This document shows positions 8,331 to 17,409 of a stretch of DNA of 64,000 nt, piece by piece. The translations under genes were made by a program, and so were the position numbers. The stretch covers positions 62,001 through 126,000 of the forward strand of contig NZ_JAESDI010000004.1 in assembly GCF_019249215.1 (NCBI RefSeq), in the 5' to 3' direction. This stretch comes from Alteromonas lipotrueae (GTDB taxonomy: Bacteria; Pseudomonadota; Gammaproteobacteria; Enterobacterales; Alteromonadaceae). The notes beneath the pieces are model-generated. The model made no database searches. It was given only the letters and a program-made list of their open reading frames with translations, and had not been told where the DNA came from. The first letter of the stretch is position 1, and every line of letters begins with the position of its first letter.

Positions 8331-9462
8331 TCCTCCACTAAGTTTGTATGTGCATATTCCATGGTGCGTACAAAAATGCCCATATTGCGATTTTAATTCA
8401 CACGGCTTAAAGTCAGCATTGCCCGAAAAAGAGTATGTAGCTCACTTGCTCGATGACTTAGCCATAGATGCTAAGCGCATTGGCGATAGAACCGTTGAAA
8501 CTATTTTCATAGGCGGGGGCACTCCAAGTTTATTTTCAGCCGAGGCGATTAGCGACTTAATTAAGGGTATTCGCATACGGGTAAACTTAGCGGATGATGC
8601 TGAGATCACCATGGAAGCTAACCCTGGTACGGTGGAAAGTGGTCGTTTCGCTGGCTTTTATCAAGCCGGTATAAACCGTATATCAGTAGGTATACAAAGC
8701 TTTCAGCCTGCCCACCTAAAAGTGCTTGGCCGCATTCATAATGATACCCAAGCCATAGAAGCGATTAATCAGGCACATAGTGCTGGGCTACCTACATTTA
8801 ACTTAGATTTAATGCATGGTCTACCCGAACAAAGTGTAGAAAACGCCATGTCTGATGTGAATAAAGCCTTGGCGTTGTCGCCCTATCATTTGTCGTGGTA
8901 TCAGTTAACGATTGAACCTAATACGCCCTTTTATTCACGTCCGCCTGAATTACCCGATGATGATATTTTGTGGGACATTCAAGAACAAGGCCATGCACGA
9001 TTAAAGGCCGCTGGTTACGAGCAATATGAGATTTCTGCTTATGCAAAAGCGGGGCATCAGTGCCAGCATAACCTTAACTATTGGCGTTTTGGTGATTACT
9101 TGGGAATAGGCTGCGGCGCGCACGGCAAGGTTACGGATATCGCCACGGGAACGATTACGCGTACAGTTAAAATTAAGCACCCTCGTGGCTACATGGAAAT
9201 AAGCCGCCCTTATTTAGACACAGAAACACGGGTACCTGCTGAAGACTTACCGTTTGAATTCTTCATGAACCGCTTTAGATTGGTAGAGCCCTGCCCTATT
9301 GAGGACTACACCGCACTAACCGGTGTTGAATTAACGAAAGAATATCAAGACGCTTTAGACGATGCTCAGGCACAAGGGCTGCTCGATATTACCGATACCC
9401 ACTGGCAGGTAACCGCAAAAGGCAGACGTTACCTGAACACTTTACTGTCTTGTTTTGTATAG
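8323..9462 (+). CDS. hemW: Radical SAM heme chaperone HemW
   Basis: HemW is a radical-SAM protein once annotated as an oxygen-independent coproporphyrinogen oxidase and now regarded as a heme chaperone. The cluster motif is C15-x3-C19-x2-C22 (CVQKCPYC). The true coproporphyrinogen oxidase HemN has C-x2-C after C-x3 plus extra N-terminal residues, which are absent here. [24 protein letters not shown] and the C-terminal HemN_C region (NRFRLVEPC) are present. Translation starts at TTG (8323), inside the end of rdgB. The 379-residue length fits. The conserved rdgB-hemW pair supports the call. Confidence 0.95.
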   Translation: MRNPPLSLYVHIPWCVQKCPYCDFNSHGLKSALPEKEYVAHLLDDLAIDAKRIGDRTVETIFIGGGTPSLFSAEAISDLIKGIRIRVNLADDAEITMEANPGTVESGRFAGFYQAGINRISVGIQSFQPAHLKVLGRIHNDTQAIEAINQAHSAGLPTFNLDLMHGLPEQSVENAMSDVNKALALSPYHLSWYQLTIEPNTPFYSRPPELPDDDILWDIQEQGHARLKAAGYEQYEISAYAKAGHQCQHNLNYWRFGDYLGIGCGAHGKVTDIATGTITRTVKIKHPRGYMEISRPYLDTETRVPAEDLPFEFFMNRFRLVEPCPIEDYTALTGVELTKEYQDALDDAQAQGLLDITDTHWQVTAKGRRYLNTLLSCFV

Positions 9463-9482
9463 ATTGGAAGTAGGCAGGATTG

Positions 9483-9501
9483 GCCTCGCTAAGTGCGAGG
9501 C
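9483..9501. terminator. Hairpin between convergent hemW and yggN
   Basis: GCCTCGC-TAAGT-GCGAGGC is a perfect 7-bp stem in the 45-bp gap between two convergent genes. There is no long T-run on either side, so termination efficiency is uncertain. Confidence 0.45.
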
Positions 9502-9507
9502 TATCTG

Positions 9508-10317
9508 CTATTCCGTTTCCTCTGGGGAATGGGAAATAATGAGATTATACGGTTGCAGTGCGGGTATTGAAGCGCGAAGCTTTTCTTCAGCAACATCTAA
9601 TCGTTTTAGTTTGTTACAAATCCACTCTGCTTTATTTCGTAGGCTGGTTGCTTTGCTGTTCATATCTCTTTCAAGCTGCTCGCCTACCGTGCCTAATTGA
9701 CGGGTAATTTCAGCGACTTTGTCACTGTTCACTTCATCACTATTGGTATTGATTCCGCTAATAGCCGACAAAATACCGCCTACCGAGGTAGAAATAGCCT
9801 CTTCCAATTGGGCTTCAATTTCACTATCAACAAAATCATCGACACTTTCTAACGATCCTGGGCCGATGAAGTAATGATTACTCGCATGTCTGAACTTGTC
9901 TTTAACCCTTACTTTTACCCGCTTCATAGCGCTATTTAAGCGCTCGTAGCTATCGTGGTCGCTTCCTACTAAACCTAGGTACACACTCTCAATAGTATCT
10001 ACTGCTAAATCAACGCCCTCGGTAGCCAACACTATCATTTTGGGCACCACATAATGTAGGCCATGCGCATACTCACCTAACCACTCGCTTTGTTCAGCGG
10101 TAAGGGTTTGCCAACGCCCATCAATAAAAAGTTGAGTTTGATCGTTAATTTGCACCCGCGTGCGAGACTTTTCCATAACGCGAAGTTGAGTTTCATTTAC
10201 CGCTAAGCCATAAGCAAAATCAATGTTGCACGAAATTTCTGCCGAGGCTGGTTTAATCCATCCAGCAAATAGCACTGTGCTTACCATGCCTAGTAAAAGG
10301 CGTTCAAAATATTTCAT
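9508..10317 (-). CDS. yggN: YggN-like DUF2884 secreted protein
   Basis: A periplasmic protein of the DUF2884/YggN family, whose function is unknown. It has a signal peptide with cleavage near PASA-EISC at residue 27, followed by the family's N-terminal CNIDFAYGLAVNE. The acidic and helical C-terminal half (about residues 140-250) has coiled-coil character and a conserved ICNKLKRLD segment near the end. The 269-residue length is slightly above E. coli YggN. Being next to rdgB-hemW matches the ygg neighbourhood of enteric bacteria. Confidence 0.82.
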   Translation of the reverse strand: MKYFERLLLGMVSTVLFAGWIKPASAEISCNIDFAYGLAVNETQLRVMEKSRTRVQINDQTQLFIDGRWQTLTAEQSEWLGEYAHGLHYVVPKMIVLATEGVDLAVDTIESVYLGLVGSDHDSYERLNSAMKRVKVRVKDKFRHASNHYFIGPGSLESVDDFVDSEIEAQLEEAISTSVGGILSAISGINTNSDEVNSDKVAEITRQLGTVGEQLERDMNSKATSLRNKAEWICNKLKRLDVAEEKLRASIPALQPYNLIISHSPEETE

Positions 10318-10430
10318 GAGAGTATTGTGGCTAGCTTACACGCAAATAGGAAGGTGACATGAGTCTAAACTGCGAAAAATCAGGGTGAAGTATCAAGGTA
10401 AACATGGATGCCTGCTAACAATAAGAAATA

Positions 10431-10449
10431 CGCGCATTATAAGTGCGCG
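10431..10449 (-). terminator. Possible terminator of the DUF1566 operon
   Basis: CGCGCA (10431-10436) pairs with TGCGCG (10444-10449) across a 7-base loop. Read on the minus strand it is followed by TATTTCTTATT. It lies about 70 bp past the stop of the 10519-11070 gene and would end that transcript. Confidence 0.4.
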
Positions 10450-10518
10450 CCTTCATATTTCCTACCGCACAACCTTCTCATTGGTCTAAAGTATAAATCA
10501 AAGGTTTGTGCATCTTCA

Positions 10519-11070
10519 CTAATCGTTTGTGTACGTTCGCACCAATCTTACGTAAATAAAGCGATCTTTCTCTTTGATTGAATGGCTAGCATTAAAGAAA
10601 GCCACTACCCATGCCCTATCGGGATCATCAACCGAAGGGGTAGAAGTCCAAAAGTCATCTGGCGGCGTTTCTGGGAACATGGTGCTATTTACCGCTGGTC
10701 GTACACAGTCACGCTCAACAATAGTGGCAAGTTCTTTAACATTGGGAAGTCGCCACCCCAGCAAATCTTCATCACTGGCCGCATGCGCTAACTTTAATGC
10801 TTGCTGCCATGTGTACTTCACGGCTTCGCCATCACAGGTAGACCCATCCCAGGTTTGGCCTTCTGCACAGCGCTCCCACACCAAGTCGGTAGGCGCGTGT
10901 AACACCGTACTACTAGTAATGGTAGTAAAGTCTTCATCAGGTGTGGTTTCAAGCCCGTCTGACAAACACGTTTGTGCCGATAAGCCAGTTGAAACTAGCA
11001 TAAGCGATGCTGCTAGTGGTGCTAATACAGATGATAATTTAGGTGTTAAAAAAGGCACTACGTTTTTCAT
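10519..11070 (-). CDS. Secreted DUF1566 domain protein
   Basis: A 183-residue protein with a signal peptide (cleavage near LSAQT, about residue 32) and one DUF1566 (Lcl C-terminal-like) domain: TDLVWERC, YTWQQAL, WRLPNVKEL, FWTSTP, AWVVAFF, and VRLVR at the end. The domain is common on secreted and surface proteins, with no single known biochemical function. The start is 2 bp after the stop of the larger upstream DUF1566 lipoprotein gene, so the two form an operon and probably act together at the cell surface. Confidence 0.8.
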   Translation of the reverse strand: MKNVVPFLTPKLSSVLAPLAASLMLVSTGLSAQTCLSDGLETTPDEDFTTITSSTVLHAPTDLVWERCAEGQTWDGSTCDGEAVKYTWQQALKLAHAASDEDLLGWRLPNVKELATIVERDCVRPAVNSTMFPETPPDDFWTSTPSVDDPDRAWVVAFFNASHSIKEKDRFIYVRLVRTYTND

Positions 11071-11072
11071 AA

Positions 11073-12899
11073 TTATCTCCCCGCTCTTACTAAGCGTACT
11101 TTTGCCGCCGAGGATTTATTTAAAAAATTATCTACCCCAGAATCGAAATCCAGCGCCCATGCATTTTGGGCATCGTCGCTGTTTACACCGTCTGCGCTAG
11201 GTACAGAAGTCCAGTACCACACTGGGTTTGCTGAAAGCACACCTGTATAAGGAAAGTAATCCTCATCAATGGTCATGCTATCAGAGATACCTAAATGCAT
11301 AAGCGAAAAAAGTTCTTGGTGCGTGGGCATACGCCAGTCGTAAAAACCACATAACCCTTGAGCGTTTAATGCTGTCACATAAGCTTGCGTGTTGCAGTTA
11401 GTCAGTGAACAAACCGTATCGTTGCCGCTTAAATCACCTTCATAACCACCATTAACATCGTCGCTATACCATGAATAAGTGTAGTCTTTATCTTGCAGTG
11501 TACCGTCGTCGGTTTTTACTTCCCACACTAAGCCCGTTACGTTGTCGCGTACGCATGACCACGCATCTGCACTGGCATCTTGTTCATCGCCATTGGCATT
11601 TAAGCGGGTATAATCGAAGCCCGCTTTGCCTCTTCCTGCTTTCTCAATTAATCCATTATTCTCAACAACATCAGCGCCTCGTTGACCATCTTGACCTGGC
11701 CACTCGTTTTGTTGCGCTTCAGTAAGTGCATTATCAGTTGCTTGCTGCAACACGCCAGTATCATTCATTAAGGGAGTCGGCATAGGGCGTACGCCCACAT
11801 TAATTGTATCTTCTACTTGATTACCGTTGGCATCGGTCACGGTTAATGTGTAAGCCACTACGGTATATTCAGTTACCGCAGGCGCGATAGCAAAAGTAGA
11901 TAAGCCATCTTCATCATCTATTGCTTGTATGTCTACGTTTTGGCTTAAGATAGATGCATCAGCTGCATTAGCAGGTAACGCTGTTGAAGATACATTATTA
12001 CTGCGCTCCCAATCATAAGTAAGCGGTAACGCACTTGGAATACTGGTACTGGCATCGCCATCTAGCAAAATAGTTTCACCACTAAAAACACCCTGAGAAG
12101 AACCAGCGTCAACCTCAGGCAACGTATCTGACTCTGACTGCACAAAAATAGCCACTGATTCAGTGTCGGTAGTGCCTTCGCTGTCGGTTACTGTCAATTC
12201 GAAACTTAGGGTTTGTGCATCATTTGCGATAGGCGTCACTATGGTAAGCGTTGATAAATTGGTTTCTTCACCCGTAATCACGTTAGTGCCGTCGGTTTGC
12301 GTCCAGCTGTAATCAGAGATGGATGCGCTCTCGTCTGCAGCATCGGCATCGGTGCTGCTACTACCATCAAAAATAACTTCTACACCACCGGGGAAATTAT
12401 TTGCATCTAAACCATCCCACTCGGGCACATCAATAATCGCTTCTGGAGCAATATTAATTGGCACCACGGTTATAATGGTTAAATCACTGGCTTCGTTGCC
12501 CCCCGTGTCGTTAACCGTTACGGTAATAGTGTATTCTGTGGCACTTGATACGCTTGGCGCTTCAAAGCTAGCAGCAGAATCGCTAGTGTCTTCATGGGTG
12601 ATAGTCAGTGAAGGCGATGCCGACCAACGGTAGGTATATTCTTCATTCCCACCACTCACTACCGCACTCAATGAATAACTTGCGCCCTCGGTAACCGTTG
12701 CATCGTCACCGGCGTTAATCACTAAGTCACTGTTGCTAGAGCCACTGCCGCCATCTGAATCACCGCCGCCACCGCCACACGCAGCTAACACAAACACCAT
12801 TGCAACAAGAATAAAACATTTAGTCGAAAGGGTAGTTTTTGCCTTCGCCTCTAATAGCAAAAACAAGGGTGAGAATAGAAACTGGAAAAACGTTCGCAT
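11073..12899 (-). CDS. DUF1566 lipoprotein with Ig/PKD-like repeats
   Basis: A 608-residue putative surface lipoprotein. The lipobox VLAAC places the lipidated Cys at residue 41, followed by a Gly run and an SDGGSGSS linker. The start has GGAG 5 bases upstream, which supports the long signal region. Three beta-sandwich PKD/Ig-like modules follow (about residues 58-150, 150-255 and 260-370, each closing with an ITVTVND, FELTVTDSEG or YTLTVTDANG-type strand), then a C-terminal DUF1566 domain (about 410-608: TGLVWEVK, DWRMPTHQEL, WYWTS, KVRLVR). The repeats look like a stalk presenting the DUF1566 domain. It is cotranscribed with the small DUF1566 gene. The ligand is unknown. Confidence 0.82.
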   Translation of the reverse strand: MRTFFQFLFSPLFLLLEAKAKTTLSTKCFILVAMVFVLAACGGGGGDSDGGSGSSNSDLVINAGDDATVTEGASYSLSAVVSGGNEEYTYRWSASPSLTITHEDTSDSAASFEAPSVSSATEYTITVTVNDTGGNEASDLTIITVVPINIAPEAIIDVPEWDGLDANNFPGGVEVIFDGSSSTDADAADESASISDYSWTQTDGTNVITGEETNLSTLTIVTPIANDAQTLSFELTVTDSEGTTDTESVAIFVQSESDTLPEVDAGSSQGVFSGETILLDGDASTSIPSALPLTYDWERSNNVSSTALPANAADASILSQNVDIQAIDDEDGLSTFAIAPAVTEYTVVAYTLTVTDANGNQVEDTINVGVRPMPTPLMNDTGVLQQATDNALTEAQQNEWPGQDGQRGADVVENNGLIEKAGRGKAGFDYTRLNANGDEQDASADAWSCVRDNVTGLVWEVKTDDGTLQDKDYTYSWYSDDVNGGYEGDLSGNDTVCSLTNCNTQAYVTALNAQGLCGFYDWRMPTHQELFSLMHLGISDSMTIDEDYFPYTGVLSANPVWYWTSVPSADGVNSDDAQNAWALDFDSGVDNFLNKSSAAKVRLVRAGR

Positions 12900-12999
12900 A
12901 GTGACTCCGGCAACACGTAGAACTGCGGCCTCGTGTCGATTAACTCGAATAAAAAATGGGGGGTGGTTCGCAAGTTACTTGTGGCGATAAAAGTGAATA

Positions 13000-13491
13000 C
13001 TAGCGGGCGAGCTGATTACGCTCTTGTGCTTCCGTCATATGCACCTGTATGGCTTCAAGTTGCTTTTTACCAACCGCAACATCTGTCATGTCGTAAATCA
13101 TCATACTGATGTATTCAACATTTCCTGTAGCCGATATTAATGGCGACAGTGTGATGTTTTGATACATAAATGACTCACTACCTGTAATCGGCCGGTAGTT
13201 AGGAAACTTAAATAAATAAGGGCGCTGTTCCCAGGTCATAAATGCTCTGGTTTTTAGCTCGAATACGGGTTTAGATTTTTGCTTAAACCAGTCTTCTTTA
13301 ATGGAGGGGAATAATTCAAAAAGCGACTTATCACGAACGTCACTGGGTAACATACCACTATGGCTTTCCATGAAGCCGTTCCAGACTTGAATTTTAAACT
13401 GTCGATTTAGCACAACAATGCCAACGTCAACCGTTTGAAGCATATCCATCATCCAATGGAATTCGAGTATATCATCCAATTGCTGGCTCAT
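13000..13491 (-). CDS. Stand-alone PAS domain protein
   Basis: A 163-residue cytoplasmic protein consisting of a PAS domain: VDVGIVVLNRQFKIQVWNGFME near residues 20-45, SLFELFP, and ISMMIYDMTDVAVGKKQLE at the end of the fold, then a short helix. It has no kinase, GGDEF or MCP output. Its start overlaps the stop of the upstream receiver-CheC gene as TAATG, so the two are translated together. It probably acts as a sensory partner in a complex with that protein. This is inference from the context. Confidence 0.8.
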   Translation of the reverse strand: MSQQLDDILEFHWMMDMLQTVDVGIVVLNRQFKIQVWNGFMESHSGMLPSDVRDKSLFELFPSIKEDWFKQKSKPVFELKTRAFMTWEQRPYLFKFPNYRPITGSESFMYQNITLSPLISATGNVEYISMMIYDMTDVAVGKKQLEAIQVHMTEAQERNQLAR

Positions 13492-14486
13492 TAGAAGTCC
13501 TCCAACAGGTGGGCAAGTTTCGAATTCATCATTTTCATCGACTCTTCGGTAAATAACAAAATCAAATCACATTGAACATTGTAACCTTCTAAGCCATAGC
13601 TTAGCTCGATGGCGAGGGTTCGTTTCCATCTAATCTGATTCATACTGATAATTTCAGTAATGGCTCGGTGCTGCCCTAAAACAATAGGATGACCTTGGCT
13701 GAAGTTAACATCCATTTGCACTGCTAGGCCAGTAAGGCAAGTGCCGATAAGAATACTGGCAGCATCCATTAATAGCTCGAGCTGAAGCTGGTCATCTACT
13801 TCGCCTTCCACATTGAGAATTTTTGCCACATCTTCAAAGCTCGAATCACTTAAAATACAAATGGCCTCGCCACTGATGCCCGGCCCTATAAAGCCCTGGC
13901 AAACGGCGGTAACTTGTTCATGACTTTCGATATCTGAAAGCATCATGTGTAATTCAGAAACTTCAATGAGGTTTACATTGGGGATAGGAAGTCGAACGAA
14001 AACGTTCATGATGCGAGCTAAATGATCACCGGCTTGACCCATGGCGATATTCGTTATTTCTTGGTAGCAATCACGGATATCAGGGTCTAAAGGCGCAGCT
14101 TCCACAACAGGCTCTGGCTCGCTGCGCAATATGTCAAATTTATCGAGCACTTCAGCAAGGGTTTGAGGCGATACGGGCTTACGAATGAAATCCAATGCCC
14201 CCAAAGCCGTTACTCTATCGTAAGCTTCAGGTTGAATATCTCCTGAAATAACAATGACCTTAGTCGACAAGCCTTCTGCTTTAATTGCTTCTAACGTGCC
14301 ATAGCCATCGAGTATGGGCATGTTCAAATCAAGCAGCAGTAAATCTCCTTTACCTTCTTTAAGCGCGACGAGTGCTTCCTGGCCATTCTTTGCAAAATGT
14401 ACAGAAACATCCCAGTCCTGAGGTAAACATTTGGCAACTTGTTTTCGAGCGACTAACGAGTCGTCACAGACGAGTACAGAAAACAT
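13491..14486 (-). CDS. Response regulator with CheC-like phosphatase domain
   Basis: A 331-residue two-domain protein. Residues 1-120 are a receiver (CDDSLVARK, LLLLDLNMPILDG with the phospho-Asp, VISGD, and FIRKPVS with the conserved Lys). Residues about 130-331 resemble CheC/CheX phosphatases. The first active-site helix, EITNIAMG, keeps the E-x2-N motif. The second, DAASILIG, has D and S in place of E and N and is probably inactive. CheC proteins dephosphorylate CheY-P, so this fusion may act on itself or on another receiver. It overlaps the PAS gene by 1 bp. No chemotaxis gene is adjacent. Confidence 0.83.
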   Translation of the reverse strand: MFSVLVCDDSLVARKQVAKCLPQDWDVSVHFAKNGQEALVALKEGKGDLLLLDLNMPILDGYGTLEAIKAEGLSTKVIVISGDIQPEAYDRVTALGALDFIRKPVSPQTLAEVLDKFDILRSEPEPVVEAAPLDPDIRDCYQEITNIAMGQAGDHLARIMNVFVRLPIPNVNLIEVSELHMMLSDIESHEQVTAVCQGFIGPGISGEAICILSDSSFEDVAKILNVEGEVDDQLQLELLMDAASILIGTCLTGLAVQMDVNFSQGHPIVLGQHRAITEIISMNQIRWKRTLAIELSYGLEGYNVQCDLILLFTEESMKMMNSKLAHLLEDF

Positions 14487-14670
14487 TGAATAATCTTACC
14501 ACCTAGCTTTTTGATAACAGTGAAAATTACAATGCGTTGTAATCAACACTGTATCGGCGTTAATACTTCGAACTGAAGCGATAAATTTTGACGGTTCATA
14601 TATTGACGTGACACGTCGAAACTCACAATAGCACTTTCGAATGAATTGCTTTAATCCATTGTAGTCAAAA

Positions 14671-15396
14671 TTAAAGCGATGGTGAGAGAAAACTAAATAT
14701 TAATGGCAAAATAATAGCGGTAAATATGCCATTTACGCATAAACCTAGTGTTGCCATGGCTGCCACATCATCACCCATATGTAACGATTTTGCGGTTCCG
14801 ACTGCGTGTGCAACCGTACCTAGTGCAACGCCTTGAGATTGAGTATCGGTTACCTTAAAAACACGAAAAATACTCGTAGCGGCAATGGCGCCTACAACAC
14901 CGGTAGTAATAACAAACACGGCTGCAAGAGCAGGAATTCCCCCTATTTGAGCCGATGCTTCCATGGCGAGGGGCGTGGTAATAGATTTGGCTAACATAGT
15001 GAGTTGAATGCTAATTGGCGAGTTGAAAACCCAAAGTGCTGCCCATGCCAAAATTGGCGCAACAATTCCTCCTGCCATTATGCTCACCACCAAAGGTAAA
15101 CCATAGTGACGCAAACGTTGCCATTGTCGGTAAATTGGCAGTGCCAACGCAACCGTTACAGGGCCTAACAACCAATGTAACAAGCCAGCAGATTGCTGGT
15201 AATGGGCCATAGCAGTATTGGAAAAATACACAACCAATCCCACACTTAGCGCCGTAAAAATAAGGGGGTGAGAAATCGGGTAACGGTAGTATTTGCGATT
15301 TATAGCTAACCCAACCCAATAAAAAAGTAGCGTGATGGCAAGCCAAACCACACCCGAAAGCGTAGCGGCATTTTTAATAGCCTCAATCATTGTCAC
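14671..15396 (-). CDS. lrgB: LrgB/CidB family membrane protein
   Basis: A polytopic inner-membrane protein of 241 residues, the LrgB half of the CidAB/LrgAB family linked to holin-like control of murein hydrolases and to pyruvate movement in other bacteria. Family features are the conserved SITTPLAMEASAQIGG region (about residues 138-153), GVALGTVAHAVGTAK (about 190-205), and a hydrophobic C-terminus (GIFTAIILPLI). It overlaps lrgA by 14 bp and follows it in the same operon. Confidence 0.9.
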   Translation of the reverse strand: MTMIEAIKNAATLSGVVWLAITLLFYWVGLAINRKYYRYPISHPLIFTALSVGLVVYFSNTAMAHYQQSAGLLHWLLGPVTVALALPIYRQWQRLRHYGLPLVVSIMAGGIVAPILAWAALWVFNSPISIQLTMLAKSITTPLAMEASAQIGGIPALAAVFVITTGVVGAIAATSIFRVFKVTDTQSQGVALGTVAHAVGTAKSLHMGDDVAAMATLGLCVNGIFTAIILPLIFSFLSPSL

Positions 15397-15829
15397 TTCC
15401 CTTTTTTACTTCCCGTTGCTCGGTGACTTGTTCGGCTGCATCTTTCTTAGCAGGTACTTGCGAAAGGTGTGCATGGCGTGAGGACAGTAGTTTTTCTGCT
15501 ATTTTAGCGCTAATCCCCAAGCTTATGCAGGTAGTGATAATTATCGCGATACCAATGGCCCACCCGTTTTGTGCTATTTCACTCCAATATGCACTAACGC
15601 CAAGAACCGCAGGTACAAATAGTACCGACATATGACGTAGTAAGGGGGAAGCGGCACGTGCCACAAGAGGTTCGGCCGTCGGAACGATAAAAAGTACGGC
15701 CAGAAGAATGAGCAAGCCAGTAAGTGCACCTGGCAGTGGTAAACCTGTTGAGGAAGACAGCCACGTACCGAGGTAATAACACCCAAGTACTAATGTCGCG
15801 CCAGTTATCCAATTTCGCGTTCCAGCCAT
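15383..15829 (-). CDS. lrgA: LrgA/CidA family holin-like membrane protein
   Basis: The small membrane partner of LrgB, with four predicted transmembrane segments. The family motif region LPLPGALTGLLILL (about residues 30-43) and LFVPAVLGV (about 70-78) are visible. I chose the ATG at 15829 (148 residues) because the family's first hydrophobic helix begins just after it. The frame stays open to a GTG at 15877, which would add 16 residues of no clear role. The hydrophilic C-terminal tail is rich in Lys and Glu. Confidence 0.82.
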   Translation of the reverse strand: MAGTRNWITGATLVLGCYYLGTWLSSSTGLPLPGALTGLLILLAVLFIVPTAEPLVARAASPLLRHMSVLFVPAVLGVSAYWSEIAQNGWAIGIAIIITTCISLGISAKIAEKLLSSRHAHLSQVPAKKDAAEQVTEQREVKKGSDND

Positions 15830-16157
15830 CACACTTCTTGTTCTCCCGAAAACACAGTAAGTTAGTAGAAAAAGCACTTACTTCTTAGCGAAAACAGTCT
15901 ATCGGCTGAACGAATATGACGCTAGTAAGACATTGGTCTTTATCGAAGTTTTTCTTTCCAAGCAGAATTAGGCAGAAGAAGACAGAAACAGGCAGACTCA
16001 TGCGTAAGCGGTTCATGCTAGGAGGTTGGTGCGTAAAGGAATAAGCGTGTATTTGATGATTTGTGCTCCCCCTTTAAATAAAAAAAGAGCTGCTGAAAAG
16101 CAGCAGCTCCAAATCCAGGGATATAAAATTCGGTCAAACAGTCTAATTTTCTTGCCG
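15830..16157. other. Gene-free interval upstream of lrgA
   Basis: About 330 bp that hold the likely lrgAB promoter region near lrgA and, at the other end, the terminator of the DUF3718 gene. No other reading frame or clear motif is seen. Confidence 0.5.
16073..16110 (-). terminator. Intrinsic terminator of the DUF3718 gene
   Basis: On the minus strand GAGCTGCTG-CTTTT-CAGCAGCTC is a perfect 9-bp stem followed at once by seven T residues. The stem is 16087-16109 and the T-run is 16080-16086. It lies 48 bp past the stop of the gene at 16158-16490, a textbook rho-independent terminator. Confidence 0.88.
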
Positions 16158-16490
16158 TTAACGTTTTGCCGTTAAGACAGATTTATCAGCGTTCACTCTG
16201 CGAGCAAGATAGTCGCCTGTTGACGTCGCGTTATGCGACTGAGCGAAAGAAAGCATATCTTCGCCATTACACACTAATCCTTTGTGCAAATTTCTATAAC
16301 TAATACGACTGCGTTTAACTGCTTTATGCAATGCTAAGCGATTATCTTCTTTTATCGCTTCACAAACTGCTACAAGGTCTTGTTCAGTACTTTCAGGATA
16401 CCCATTTGCATTGGCTAGGCTTGCAGATAATGCAAGTGTAATTCCAAGACCAAACAAAGCAGGTAATCTAACGTGGCGTGACATATCCAT
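16158..16490 (-). CDS. DUF3718 family small periplasmic protein
   Basis: A 110-residue exported protein with a signal peptide (hydrophobic LPALFGLGITLALSASLANA, cleavage near residue 29). The mature part fits the DUF3718 pattern seen mostly in Alteromonadales: VCEAIKEDNRLALHKAVK, then SYRNLHKGLVCNGEDMLSFAQSHNA, with two conserved cysteines that may form a disulfide. The family function is unknown. It is monocistronic, with its own strong terminator. Confidence 0.75.
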   Translation of the reverse strand: MDMSRHVRLPALFGLGITLALSASLANANGYPESTEQDLVAVCEAIKEDNRLALHKAVKRSRISYRNLHKGLVCNGEDMLSFAQSHNATSTGDYLARRVNADKSVLTAKR

Positions 16491-16729
16491 ATCAAGTTCC
16501 TCAAATGAGATTAGTTAAATGATGCGTCGACAACTACTTTTGTCTTCGCGAGCATAAACTAGTGAAAAAATATGACATTCGCGCTATAAAAAGGTTAAAG
16601 CTCTGTTACGTGAGACCAAGCGATAAACCGACGATAAAAGCCGATAACTAACCACGCTAAAACGCTTACTGGTCGCGGGTTATACACACTTTGATACAAG
16701 TTATTCAGTCATTTGACACGGAGGTAATC

Positions 16730-17389
16730 ATGTTAGAACAGCAAAAGTACCATCATATTAGAGAACAAATGCGCCCAGGCGATATTATCGCTTTTGGCGG
16801 AAACAGCCTTTTTTCTCGCTGGACAAAGTTAACCACCCGCTCAGCGGTTACTCACATTGCTATTGTTATGCAAACCAAAATGCGTGACGAAGCGTCGGGC
16901 CGATACTTTAATCAAGTTATGGAAGCCACCGTTTATGGCGGTAAAAAAGGCGTCATGACTAACCGCTTAAGTGAACGGGTGCATACCTACGACGGCGACA
17001 TGTGGTGGCTGCCGTTAGGTGAATCCGCTCGCAGTATGTTCGAGCAAAACAAACGGGACTTTTTTAATTTTATGTTTGCTCAAGAAGGGAAGGCCTATGA
17101 CGTACTACAACTTTTTGGTTCAGCTGTAGACGCGCTAGATAGTCACCCTATTTTAGGAAGCATTAGCTACAACCAAGAAGACTTCAGTAGTTGGTTTTGT
17201 TCCGAGTTAATTGCCGAAGGGCTGGAAACCGCAGGTGTTATCAATAGCGTTAACGCATCAGAAGTCACGCCAGTAGATATTTGTCGATTTTCAATATTTG
17301 AACAGCGGTATGTGCAACTTAAAGGAGAAGCACGGCCAATAGCGGGGTTTAATACACAGCTAGCAGATAACTGGGGTCAGGTTTGCTGA
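16730..17389 (+). CDS. Permuted NlpC/P60 (YiiX/YebB-like) cysteine hydrolase
   Basis: A 219-residue protein of the circularly permuted NlpC/P60 papain-like fold. The proposed catalytic His is in SAVTHIAIV (residues about 37-45), preceded by RPGDIIAFGG, and the Cys is in SWFCSELIAEGLE (about 160-172). These proteins act on amide or ester bonds in peptidoglycan or lipids, but the substrate here cannot be told. No signal peptide is seen. I chose the ATG at 16730, with GGAGG 5 bases upstream, over an in-frame TTG at 16691 without a ribosome-binding site. It converges on the next gene. Confidence 0.75.
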   Translation: MLEQQKYHHIREQMRPGDIIAFGGNSLFSRWTKLTTRSAVTHIAIVMQTKMRDEASGRYFNQVMEATVYGGKKGVMTNRLSERVHTYDGDMWWLPLGESARSMFEQNKRDFFNFMFAQEGKAYDVLQLFGSAVDALDSHPILGSISYNQEDFSSWFCSELIAEGLETAGVINSVNASEVTPVDICRFSIFEQRYVQLKGEARPIAGFNTQLADNWGQVC

Positions 17390-17409
17390 CCCCACGTTAT
17401 TTCTTATAA

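Noticed and set aside
8323..9462. Oxygen-independent coproporphyrinogen oxidase (hemN)
   Set aside because: The motif spacing, the length and the rdgB neighbour fit HemW, the heme chaperone.
10574..11200. A 208-residue + strand frame
   Set aside because: It lies antisense to the two DUF1566 genes, whose domains and signal peptides are clear. It is a shadow frame.
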